64,000 bases of DNA. Source: Faecalicatena orotica. GTDB taxonomy: Bacteria; Bacillota; Clostridia; Lachnospirales; Lachnospiraceae. Location of the stretch: NCBI RefSeq assembly GCF_003149245.1, contig NZ_QGDL01000017.1:1-64000 (forward strand), in the 5' to 3' direction. The notes under the pieces were generated by a model, which made no database searches, had not been told where the DNA came from, and worked only from the letters and a program-made list of their open reading frames with translations. The number at the start of each line of letters is the position of its first letter. Positions within the stretch are counted from its first letter, which is position 1. Shown piece by piece: positions 7,254 through 13,788 of this stretch. Made by a program: the position numbers and the translations under genes.

Positions 7254-8024
7254 TTATTCCTTTCTTATTTTTATGAAATCGACACTGTTTATTTTCATTC
7301 CTTGATAGCTTTTCATGTCATAAAATCCAGTATCTATTATTTGTTCCATATTTTCAAATATAATGTCCTCAGGTGTTTCAGTAGTAAATCTTTTCTTTAT
7401 AGTAGGTTTATCCAGATTTCGAGAACAATATATTTTACGAGCTGTGTTCCGTTTACCATTTTCATGCTCATTTAGTATATCTTTGGTTATGTATTTGAAA
7501 CTATACATGATCTGTTTTAACTTTTCTTTTTGCTTGATATGTTCGATATAAACAAATCCTTTTCCCCAAAGCCTTTCTAATTCCTTTACTGGAAAATAGC
7601 CTAAATTACAAAGAAAATGAAAGTGATATACGTTACCACGTTTTTTTTGTAATTCGTGTACAGCAATGTATTTAAAATTTTTTCCAACTTTATATTTTAC
7701 CCGTTTCAAAAAGAGATCCCATTCGTGTTGCGCTGCAGAATAGTCTGTTACAGGATCAGAAAACGTTAATGTTATAAATGTATTTAGATCATTATGAATT
7801 GCTAAATCAGCTAAATAGTATATTTTACGGGTATAGTAATTTTTTCTCCGTTTATCACTAGAGATTTTGTCGCGCAAATCCATTTTATCATAAGTTGTTC
7901 TAACATTTATTTTTTTACTGGAGGAAGTTTTAGAATATGGGGGGATTCCATACTCTATAGGATTTTCGTATAACTGTATCTCTTTCTTGTGTTTCCATTC
8001 AGTAATTTTTTTGTTATACTCCAT
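7254..8024 (-). CDS. HUH rolling-circle replication initiator (E2)
   Basis: A 256-aa Rep. Motif I lies in TFITLTF, the HUH box in VYHFHFL (His-Phe-His), and the tyrosine motif in MYSFKYITKD. It is homologous in plan to the E1 Rep (YENPI near the start, and PVKELERLWGKGFVYI against PKEKLQDLWTHGFIKI). The ATG at 8024 follows TTTGGAG; an upstream in-frame TTG overlaps that site. It acts with the integrase, by inference as the replication module of the excised circle. Confidence 0.85.
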   Translation of the reverse strand: MEYNKKITEWKHKKEIQLYENPIEYGIPPYSKTSSSKKINVRTTYDKMDLRDKISSDKRRKNYYTRKIYYLADLAIHNDLNTFITLTFSDPVTDYSAAQHEWDLFLKRVKYKVGKNFKYIAVHELQKKRGNVYHFHFLCNLGYFPVKELERLWGKGFVYIEHIKQKEKLKQIMYSFKYITKDILNEHENGKRNTARKIYCSRNLDKPTIKKRFTTETPEDIIFENMEQIIDTGFYDMKSYQGMKINSVDFIKIRKE

Positions 8025-8078
8025 ATGTATCTCCAAATTTAAAATCTCGTATAATAAGCGTATATATCAAGTAAATTT

Positions 8079-8130
8079 GTTGAGCCAGCTTCGCTGCCGA
8101 CACAAGTGTCGGCAACTCCACCGGCTCAAC
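8079..8130. repeat. Nested inverted repeats upstream of E2 rep, candidate origin
   Basis: Outer arms GTTGAGCC (8079-8086) and GGCTCAAC (8123-8130) enclose a second perfect hairpin, GCCGACAC (8096-8103) and GTGTCGGC (8106-8113). There is no T run. A GC-rich nested cruciform just before a HUH rep gene fits a rolling-circle origin or primosome site better than a terminator. Confidence 0.55.
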
Positions 8131-8136
8131 GCTATA

Positions 8137-8637
8137 TTACCGCTTAATTTTTTTTGCTTTTAGTTCTTGAATCAGAGAACATCCCTTCTGATTTAGTGGA
8201 ATCCAAACTTCAAAAAAATCATTTGTTAAAGCTTGAAAATAGACTTTTTTCCAATCTATTCTCACACGGCGTTGGATTCGGTAGAAGGTAGATAAGGAAC
8301 GTGCGATTGCTCTCTGTTTGTTTAGTTTTGATTTTTCTGCCACAATAGACGTGAATGACAGGAAATCAATATTGATGACTAGTACACCATTTAATTCATC
8401 TACAAGGCAACCTAACAGATCAGGTTCGTGAACTAAGCTTCCTAATGTTTCAAGCCATAATTCTGCTTCTTCAAATGTGAGTATCAGATTATGATTCACA
8501 GTGGGGCGCCATCCCAATACATAGGCAAACAATGTCAGAAAGTCCTTAATACCGTCCTTTATTGATTTTTTATTTTGGATTTTTTGAAATATAAATCCAC
8601 CAACTAATATAATTAATAATATTACAATAATTATCAT
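8137..8637 (-). CDS. Membrane-anchored protein of E2, unknown function
   Basis: A 166-aa protein starting at the ATG at 8637 after CAGGAGG. Residues 1-16 form one hydrophobic helix (IIIVILLIILVGGFIF), followed by a basic stretch and a soluble domain of about 140 residues (FEEAELWLETLGSLVHEPDLL and so on). No family recognised. It is flanked on both sides by large hairpins. Its position between the Rep and SSB-like genes suggests a replication- or membrane-attachment role, but that is only positional. Confidence 0.7.
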   Translation of the reverse strand: MIIIVILLIILVGGFIFQKIQNKKSIKDGIKDFLTLFAYVLGWRPTVNHNLILTFEEAELWLETLGSLVHEPDLLGCLVDELNGVLVINIDFLSFTSIVAEKSKLNKQRAIARSLSTFYRIQRRVRIDWKKVYFQALTNDFFEVWIPLNQKGCSLIQELKAKKIKR

Positions 8638-8687
8638 GTTATCCTCCTGTATCTGCTTTCAGAATCGTCTGATTATATCCGAACTTT

Positions 8688-8734
8688 CTGAAGTGTCAAG
8701 GGTTCGCTTCGCCGTTCCGCCCTTGACGCTTCAG
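8688..8734. repeat. 15-bp inverted repeat between E2 genes
   Basis: CTGAAGTGTCAAGGG (8688-8702) pairs with CCCTTGACGCTTCAG (8720-8734) with a single G-T mismatch. The loop is 17 bases and GC-rich, with no T run. Like 8079-8130, it is more likely an origin or RNA-processing structure than a simple terminator. Confidence 0.5.
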
Positions 8735-8754
8735 CCAGTTCAGATTTAAATTAA

Positions 8755-9084
8755 TCAATCCCGAAAGCGAAAATGTGCTTTGTTAACGAGTTTCAAAACT
8801 AAAAGGTAAGACATGCTCAACGGAATACCGATTATAAAAATGACGGCGAGAAAAGGAAGTAACGGTATAAAAATTACCTTCAAAAAACATTTCCCATATG
8901 GAGTGTAAAACCAGTCCGACGCTTCTTTGCTTGGGTTTTCATTTTTGTAAACTAAAGATAGCTGCCACCCTAGAACCACTAACCATAGAATTGTTAAAAA
9001 AATACAAAAATAAAACGGATCCATCCATTTAAAGTGATATATTATTTGGATGTTGGTCAAATAAGCCAGAAATTTTTTCATCAT
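8755..9084 (-). CDS. Two-helix membrane protein of E2, unknown function
   Basis: A 109-aa protein with hydrophobic segments at about residues 24-45 (FYFCIFLTILWLVVLGWQLSLV) and 70-98 (VIFIIPLLPFLAVIFIIG region). Its ATG overlaps the stop of the 128-aa gene, indicating translational coupling. No motif recognised. Membrane proteins of this size occur in filamentous-phage-like and plasmid-like elements, but no morphogenesis (Zot-type) ATPase is present here. Confidence 0.65.
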   Translation of the reverse strand: MMKKFLAYLTNIQIIYHFKWMDPFYFCIFLTILWLVVLGWQLSLVYKNENPSKEASDWFYTPYGKCFLKVIFIPLLPFLAVIFIIGIPLSMSYLLVLKLVNKAHFRFRD

Positions 9085-9467
9085 AAGCGTGCCACCACCT
9101 CTCCTGTAGATCGGTTTACAATGGTGTAACCTTCAGCTTGGAAGTATACGTTACGACGCGCGTCGATGTAGCTGATCTTCAGATTTTGGAAGGTGATTTG
9201 ATAATCATCATCGTCCAGAATTTCGGCTTTAATTGGAAGCTTTTCCTCCAAAACCTTTACGGAAAAGCGGACTTTTGATAATTCGCTGTTTCCCTTTGGA
9301 ATTTCTACCTCAAAACGATTGCTTTCCTCTTTTTCAGGCAAAATGTTACCATCACTGTCTTTCTTGTCTTTGGATCGGTGTTCGATTCCGATTAGATCGT
9401 GCTCGATTTCGGTAAGCGCATTTGCGATAACCTGAAGTATTATTGAATACATATTTTTCAAAGCCAT
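9081..9467 (-). CDS. Beta-rich protein of E2, possible SSB-like partner of Rep
   Basis: A 128-aa protein starting at the ATG at 9467 after AAAGGAGG. A short N-terminal helix and a charged linker are followed by a strand-rich C-terminal half (ITFQNLKISYIDARRNVYFQ, then AEGYTIVN). The C-terminal pattern recalls the small protein upstream of E1 rep (VPVSFDGLHTWASLYNGRLS), and both are first in their operon. A DUF961-like or ssDNA-binding role is possible but not shown. Confidence 0.6.
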   Translation of the reverse strand: MALKNMYSIILQVIANALTEIEHDLIGIEHRSKDKKDSDGNILPEKEESNRFEVEIPKGNSELSKVRFSVKVLEEKLPIKAEILDDDDYQITFQNLKISYIDARRNVYFQAEGYTIVNRSTGEVVARL

Positions 9468-9777
9468 ATGGCCTCCTTTGCGACCTTCCCGCGGTGAAAG
9501 TCGACTTGTTTATTTCAGCTGATAAGTATAATTTAGCACTTTTTCGAATAAAATCTATTGACAAAATGAATGAGGAAAATAGGGGATGAATTGTTCGAAT
9601 TTTATTAAAAAGAACCAGGAGTATAAGGAAAGACATGGGTATTTGTTACCCTTGGAATAAGGGGAGTTTTTTAAAGTAGTTAAAAGATATTAAAAAGATA
9701 TGGGTATTGGCTTCACTTGAATTTTATCCTTTGCACAAAACATATGTTCTTGAAGAAAAAATAAATTTTAAGCAAAT
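9468..9777. other. Non-coding stretch of E2 (probable operon promoter)
   Basis: No convincing gene in 310 AT-rich bases. A repeated AAAGAYATGGGTATT (about 9627 and 9694) is the only obvious structure. The promoter of the leftward operon must lie here, but I cannot place a convincing -35/-10 pair. Confidence 0.5.
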
Positions 9778-9809
9778 AAAAGCAGAATTGTGTATGCAAT
9801 TCTGCTTTT
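9778..9809. terminator. Bidirectional terminator
   Basis: A perfect 13-bp stem, AAAAGCAGAATTG/CAATTCTGCTTTT, with a 6-base loop. The A and T runs allow termination on both strands. It ends the leftward 76-aa gene. Confidence 0.85.
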
Positions 9810-9816
9810 AAGAATT

Positions 9817-10047
9817 TTATACCCCTTCAAAGATTGACGTAAGAAATTCGTATATCCGTATTCTTTCAAAAAGTTTACGCCTCATTCGTTCATAATCTTC
9901 TTCTGTCAAATTTAGCTGAATATCTTCTACTTTCTTTATTTCAAGTTGTGTCCATTCCTCTGCGACTTCTGGATTGGCGTTAATAAAAGCAGCCAGATCT
10001 TCTATAGCTAGTTGTGATGTTGCTTCTTCATATTCTTCAACTGTCAT
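9817..10047 (-). CDS. Small acidic protein of E2
   Basis: A 76-aa, mostly helical, acidic protein (EEYEEATSQLAIEDLAAFIN, then TEEDYERMRRKLFERIRIYE). No family recognised. It is divergent from the small HTH gene, with two palindromes in between, and ends at a strong terminator. It could be an antitoxin-like or regulatory partner, without direct support. Confidence 0.6.
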   Translation of the reverse strand: MTVEEYEEATSQLAIEDLAAFINANPEVAEEWTQLEIKKVEDIQLNLTEEDYERMRRKLFERIRIYEFLTSIFEGV

Positions 10048-10072
10048 TTAAATGCTCATCCCTTTCTATTGT

Positions 10073-10113
10073 ATGTATATTTCTAGTATACATCCTTGTG
10101 ATCACGTTCACAA
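10073..10113. promoter_or_regulatory. Two palindromes between divergent small genes
   Basis: ATGTATA-N7-TATACAT (10073-10093) and TTGTG-N8-CACAA (10096-10113) lie side by side in the short divergent region. A TATAAT-like box (TCCATATAATATAGG) follows before the HTH gene. They are likely operators. Confidence 0.55.
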
Positions 10114-10163
10114 TATCCGTATGCTTATTTTATCCATATAATATAGGAATAGAGCGAAGGGTG

Positions 10164-10376
10164 GTGAGAGCAATTATAGATTATAGTCCGTTATGGGATA
10201 CGATGAAAAAGAAAAATTGTTCTCAGTATAAGTTGCTAAAAAGTGGAATTGATAATAAAACTTTAGATTATTTAAAGAAAAATAATAATATAACTCTTTT
10301 AACTTTAGAAAAGATCTGCCGTATTTTAGAGTGTACGCCAAACGATGTTGTAAAGTTTATAGAAGTAGAAAAATAG
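10164..10376 (+). CDS. Small Cro/CI-type HTH regulator (E2)
   Basis: About 70 aa, one HTH_26-like domain (SPLWDTMKKKNCSQYKLLKS through CRILECTPNDVVKF). This is the typical small regulator of Firmicute mobile elements. The start is probably the GTG at 10164 or 10161, after GAAGGG. It occupies the same place as the small HTH gene of E1, but no separate cargo gene follows here. Confidence 0.8.
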   Translation: MRAIIDYSPLWDTMKKKNCSQYKLLKSGIDNKTLDYLKKNNNITLLTLEKICRILECTPNDVVKFIEVEK

Positions 10377-10404
10377 AGCAACCTTTTAGAAGAGGTTGCT
10401 TTTT
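10377..10404 (+). terminator. Terminator of the E2 HTH gene
   Basis: An 8-bp stem, AGCAACCT/AGGTTGCT, followed by TTTT. It starts two bases after the stop codon. Confidence 0.85.
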
Positions 10405-10424
10405 GATTACATATTTGATTACAC
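10403..10424 (+). repeat. Putative integrase arm-type sites, E2 right
   Basis: TTGATTACAT (10403-10412) and TTGATTACAC (10415-10424) match the left-end motif of E2 and not those of E1 or E3. Confidence 0.6.
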
Positions 10425-10481
10425 TTTTTAGAAGAAGCTCTGAACCCTCCTTTTTATCAGCGTTTTTTTGTTAGCCGGATT

Positions 10482-10504
10482 GTTCGATTCCGGTCTGCGG
10501 CATT
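10482..10504 (+). repeat. att direct repeat, copy 3 (E2/E3 junction)
   Basis: 23 bp identical to the core of copies 1 and 2, covering the tRNA-Leu T loop to the acceptor end plus ATT. Confidence 0.9.
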
Positions 10505-10514
10505 CATGGAATAG

Positions 10515-10556
10515 CTTCAAGTGCTTATAAATAAGGCATTTGAAGTTTTTTATTTT
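10515..10556 (+). terminator. Terminator just inside the E3 left end
   Basis: The stem CTTCAAGTGC/GCATTTGAAG (one mismatch) is followed by TTTTTTATTTTTT. It is unrelated in sequence to the E1 and E2 terminators but at the same position relative to the att core. Confidence 0.75.
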
Positions 10557-10565
10557 TTAAAAAAG

Positions 10566-10582
10566 TTGTACATTTTTGTACA
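10566..10582 (+). repeat. Putative integrase arm-type sites, E3 left
   Basis: Two direct copies of TTGTACA (10566-10572 and 10576-10582), spaced as in E1 and E2 but with a different sequence. No counterpart is present at the E3 right end. Confidence 0.5.
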
Positions 10583-10599
10583 GTGGACAAATTACAAGT

Positions 10600-11022
10600 T
10601 TACGCAAGAATTTTTGACATCTGCTGAATATCGTTATCTTGTACACGCTGACCGATATAATGTTCTGTCATGGTTAAGGTTGAATGTCCAAGCAATGGCT
10701 GTATGTCAATGGCTTTGACTCTTGCATCATATAACATGGACGCACCAGTAAACCTGATTTTGTGGCTTGACAGATAAGGAATACCAACCTTATTGCAATA
10801 TTTTTTAAGTCTTCTGTTGAACGTGTCTGTAGTCAGTGGTCTACCGTAGTGCATGTAGATAAGTTTACCAGTGGGATTTAAAGTTTTTATTTTACGAAGA
10901 ATGTTTAAACCCTCATCAGAAATAAATTCTGTTCGTACACTGTAGTCTGGATTGCCTTTAGGATCTTTCAATACCCTGCATGGCTGACTCAATGTCAAAT
11001 CGTCCTGCCATACACGTTCTTC
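10600..11022 (-). pseudogene. Truncated tyrosine integrase (E3)
   Basis: Only the C-terminal catalytic part survives, about 140 codons. It starts in mid-gene with ERVWQDDLTL, equivalent to ERVLNDDLSF of the E1 integrase. His and Arg of SHKIR, His of LGHS and the Tyr of EHYIGQ remain. The first catalytic Arg, the core-binding domain and the arm-binding domain are lost. Homology to integrase stops at 11022, where the HTH fragment begins. Without an N-terminus or a start signal it is not expected to work. Confidence 0.85.
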
Positions 11023-11160
11023 GAGTTGGATATTCCAAGGTCAAATTTTAACAGATATTGCAGAAATGAATTTCAAAGCTTGGACGCGAATTTAATTTGT
11101 AAGTTATGTGATTATTTTGAGTGTGAAGTTGGCGAATTGATTTGCTATCTAAAAGAATAG
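11023..11160 (+). pseudogene. 3' half of the E1-type small HTH gene (E3)
   Basis: 46 codons, ELDIPRSNF through GELICYLKE, nearly identical to the last 45 residues of the E1 HTH protein (4973-5188). The 5' half is missing and the fragment abuts the integrase remnant directly. It marks the recombination or deletion joint. Confidence 0.85.
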
Positions 11161-11309
11161 CAAGCGGTTGTTGTTGAGATGAAATAGATAGAAGGGTATG
11201 CGGAAATGTGAAAGTCTCTTATAACTTTTTGGATGTACATTTTATAAAATAGAATTATACTGTGAGCAATGAAAGTTTAAAAAATTAGAAGTGGTATTAG
11301 GGGGCAATT

Positions 11310-11936
11310 ATGAAAGATGAAGTGATATACTTGTTTACAGATGTTGGTGAGTTTACTTTAGACTCTTTTATGCCAGATGGGATTATAAAAGATTTACCTA
11401 TTATCGGTCCTGTTTTTGAATTGGTAAAAATAGGTAAAGATATTCATGATAGAATTTTTGTGGAAAAAATTAAGAGTTTTATTGAGAACATAGACAAAAA
11501 TCAGAAATGGAAAGAAAAATTTAGTGATGAGGAAGAGTGTAATAAGATATCAAAACAACTCCTGTATATAGTTGACTCATGTGATGATGATAATAAGCTG
11601 AGACTAATTGGAATAGCATTTAATTATTTAGTAAATGGAGAAATAAGCAAGAATGTGTTTTTTTATACTGTTAATATAATTTCAAAATCGTTTTATCCAT
11701 TTTTAAAAATACTATTAGAAATCGATGAATCCGATGAGCGTTTCAAAAACGATGGAACAAAGTATGATTATGCTGGGATAACACATTTGTTAAATATAGG
11801 TGCATTAGATTTTGACGGTCAAACGATGGCATCGTTTAACTCCCAAACGGGTAAAATAGAATCACTACCATCTGTAATAGTGGCATTAAACGGATATAGC
11901 GATTTTTTAAGGGAACTTTTAAACAAGATGCATTAA
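11310..11936 (+). CDS. Cargo protein of E3, unknown (membrane-associated helical protein)
   Basis: A 208-aa protein starting at ATG after AGGGGG. The N-terminal region has a hydrophobic stretch (GIIKDLPIIGPVFELVKIGK). This resembles the 'KDIPIISTIVGLGKIGKSIRDR' style of small accessory-gene proteins I associate with mobile elements, but I know of no assigned function. The rest is helical and acidic, followed by a C-terminal segment (YAGITHLLNIGALDFDGQ). It sits behind a conserved promoter in the slot that holds an unrelated gene in E1. A defence or immunity role is a guess from position. Confidence 0.75.
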   Translation: MKDEVIYLFTDVGEFTLDSFMPDGIIKDLPIIGPVFELVKIGKDIHDRIFVEKIKSFIENIDKNQKWKEKFSDEEECNKISKQLLYIVDSCDDDNKLRLIGIAFNYLVNGEISKNVFFYTVNIISKSFYPFLKILLEIDESDERFKNDGTKYDYAGITHLLNIGALDFDGQTMASFNSQTGKIESLPSVIVALNGYSDFLRELLNKMH

Positions 11937-12058
11937 TGTCATCTATCCATTTTGGAGTACTCCATAGTAGAGATTAAAATATCTATTTAAACTCTGTTTG
12001 CCACGGAAACAATAATATATTTTTATACCAATAAATTTAGGGTTATAGATGAGAATTC

Positions 12059-12078
12059 TTTGAACACTTTTTGAACAC
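12059..12078 (+). repeat. Putative integrase arm-type sites, E3 right
   Basis: TTTGAACAC at 12059-12067 and 12070-12078, as in E1. The following 60 bases to the att core also match E1 with very few differences. Confidence 0.6.
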
Positions 12079-12137
12079 CTAGACCGTGATGAAGTCCTCA
12101 AAGCCCCTTTCTATCAGTAATTGAGATTTGTTAAAAC

Positions 12138-12159
12138 GGTTCGAATTCGGTCTGCGGCA
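12138..12159 (+). repeat. att direct repeat, copy 4 (right end of the array)
   Basis: Matches the tRNA-Leu 3' end at 20 of 22 positions; TTC is changed to ATT in the T-loop part. Beyond it lies a hairpin that probably was the original terminator of the tRNA operon. Confidence 0.85.
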
Positions 12160-12164
12160 GATGT

Positions 12165-12200
12165 AAAAGGCTTTAACCATAAGGGTTTGGCCTTTTTAAT
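12165..12200 (+). terminator. Probable original terminator of the tRNA operon
   Basis: The stem AAAAGGC/GCCTTTTT with an inner AACC/GGTT is followed by TTTTTAATTTT. It lies six bases after the last att copy, so before integration it would have followed tRNA-Leu directly. It is now about 11 kb away. Confidence 0.7.
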
Positions 12201-12549
12201 TTTCTATTCGATATTTTTCTTTAATATCAAGCATCCCTCCATTTTTTCCAAACATCCCTCCTGTTTTTAAGACTGATAGTTTGCAAGAATTGCATTTGCA
12301 GACTCTTTGATATATTCTTAAATATACTGTGTGTTTTTAACCAAAAAGAGTAGTTAGGTCTTTCTCTTTGTCGAGATAGATTATATTTTGTCGAGGAACA
12401 GTGGGCTCATCACCTTCACAAATTTTGCACTTGATAACCCCCAAATTTGGAGATGTACCTCCCACTTTTAATTAAGAATGCACTGGTAAACGGACGGTTT
12501 GATGAAGACCTGTATTGGCACGGTAAAGTTGATTGTATATATGAATGCT
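12201..12549. other. Intergenic stretch without a recognised gene
   Basis: About 350 AT-rich bases between the tRNA terminator and the 3' end of the AI-2E transporter gene. The repeated CATCCCTCC (about 12231 and 12256) is the only structure I see. The rightward open frame at 12447 lacks a ribosome binding site. Confidence 0.5.
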
Positions 12550-13668
12550 CTACATCTCTTTTTGGAGAGGCGCCCTGTTCATCAACTTCTTGTTGGTATT
12601 ATCACGAATTAATTGACAGAGCACTGCTACCAGTGGGATAAAAAATATAATGCCCGGCAGGCCGAACAGTTTTCCCCCAATAAGGGCTCCGATCAGCGTC
12701 CAAAGAGGGGAAAGTCCTACGGAGGTACCCACTACATGAGGATAGATAAACTGGTTTTCTATAAATTGTACAACAAAATGCGTAAGAATGCCGAGCAATA
12801 CCTTGTTTGGCGCTACCAGCAGTGTTAAAAATGCACCGATAAAGCCAGCGGAAAAGGCCCCCACGATAGGGACAAAAGCGGATAGACCAGTTAAAAAGGC
12901 AATCAGGCCGGCATAGGGCAGACGGAGCACACTATAAGCCATAAGAATCAGGCAGCCCAGAAGGATTGCCTCCACACATTGCCCGGATAAAAATTTTGTG
13001 AAAGTGTTTTGAACCAGAGCCGCAATGTGAAAAAATTTATCTGCAATCTGATTTGGCAGATTGGCCGTCATCAGCCTTTTTGTCTGCCTTGCCAAAACCT
13101 GTTTACTCAGCAGGATATACACAGAAATGATTATGGCAAATACGGTATTGGCTATCCCGGAAGCAGTAGCGGATACAAGATTTACCGCTGAACCAAACAG
13201 TGCACCGGCACTGTTCGAGAGTTGGTCCCAATCAAAGCCTGCAATCCATTCCGAAAGTTCGGTAAGATCTACGGAATGCTCTTTAAAGTAGGATATCCAT
13301 TCCGGCAGCCTTTCCTGAATCAGAGGCCAAATGCTTTGCACAGACTTCACCAGTTCGGGAATCACCATCGTTGCCGCAAGAGAAATGACCAATATGATAC
13401 AAACTAACGTCAAAATCAGGCTGAATACACTCAGGAGATTGCCGTTTGGCTTTTTCTTTGCTTTTGAAAATACCCGGATAAAAAGATTTTCAAATCCTTT
13501 CATAGGAACATTTAGCACAAAGGCAAGTACCATTCCCAACAGGATTGGAAAAACAAGACTGACGATTTTTAATAAAAAAGACCCAACTGCCTGCAGATTC
13601 ATGGCTGCGGCATATAAAAGCACACCAAAAGCGATAAAGCATAGAGTTTTTTTTGTTTGATGCATCAT
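12550..13668 (-). CDS. AI-2E family transporter (YdbI/PerM-like)
   Basis: A 372-aa polytopic membrane protein with about eight hydrophobic segments. It has the family's long hydrophilic section after the third helix (about residues 95-170) and the conserved C-terminal part (GLIAFLTGLSAFVPIVGAF, then QFIENQFIYPHVVG and SPLWTLIGALIGGKLFG). Members export small molecules or ions such as AI-2 or sodium; the substrate here is unknown. The ATG at 13668 follows GAGGAATC; an upstream ATG at 13695 lacks a site. It is transcribed from a MarR-operator promoter. Confidence 0.9.
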   Translation of the reverse strand: MMHQTKKTLCFIAFGVLLYAAAMNLQAVGSFLLKIVSLVFPILLGMVLAFVLNVPMKGFENLFIRVFSKAKKKPNGNLLSVFSLILTLVCIILVISLAATMVIPELVKSVQSIWPLIQERLPEWISYFKEHSVDLTELSEWIAGFDWDQLSNSAGALFGSAVNLVSATASGIANTVFAIIISVYILLSKQVLARQTKRLMTANLPNQIADKFFHIAALVQNTFTKFLSGQCVEAILLGCLILMAYSVLRLPYAGLIAFLTGLSAFVPIVGAFSAGFIGAFLTLLVAPNKVLLGILTHFVVQFIENQFIYPHVVGTSVGLSPLWTLIGALIGGKLFGLPGIIFFIPLVAVLCQLIRDNTNKKLMNRAPLQKEM

Positions 13669-13705
13669 GTGTATGATTCCTCTTTCTTTCCTCATTTTTT
13701 TAGAG

Positions 13706-13753
13706 TCCTAGTTCGGATACTTGTAGTATAGTCCGAAATAGGACTCATGTCAA
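13706..13753 (-). promoter_or_regulatory. MarR-type operator promoter of the AI-2E transporter
   Basis: On the minus strand: TTGACA (complement of 13748-13753), 17 bp, TATACT (complement of 13725-13730). The spacer contains TCCGAAATAGGA (13732-13743). A second copy, TCCTAGTTCGGA (13706-13717), lies downstream of the -10. Both are variants of the TCCGA-N2-TCGGA operator found at three other promoters here. Confidence 0.8.
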
Positions 13754-13788
13754 GAAAGTTGATAAAAATAGGATGGATTTCCTGTTAC

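Larger units (their letters stand above)
5803..10504. mobile_element. E2: second integrative rolling-circle element
   Basis: Bounded by att copies 5803-5829 and 10482-10504 (23 bp exact). The leftward operon holds a 128-aa protein, a 109-aa membrane protein, a 166-aa membrane-anchored protein, Rep and integrase. At the right end are a 76-aa acidic protein and a small HTH gene. Its arm-type repeats (TTGATTACAC) differ from those of E1. The two elements thus share a target and a plan but have separate integrase specificities. Confidence 0.85.
10482..12159. mobile_element. E3: deletion-derived chimeric element
   Basis: Bounded by att copies at 10482-10504 and 12138-12159. The left part is the end of a third integrase lineage with its own terminator and arm motif (TTGTACA). 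From 11023 rightward the sequence is that of an E1-type element (the 3' half of the small HTH gene, a cargo promoter, and TTTGAACAC arms). No rep remains. The integrase is truncated and the arm motifs at the two ends do not match, so it is probably unable to excise itself. Confidence 0.8.

Noticed and set aside
5904-9467. E2 as a filamentous (inovirus-like) prophage
   Set aside because: HUH Rep, integrase and small membrane proteins fit, but there is no Zot-type morphogenesis ATPase or clear coat protein.
12447-12641. Rightward open frame of 64 codons after the array
   Set aside because: No ribosome binding site and no family; its second half is antisense to the AI-2E transporter gene.
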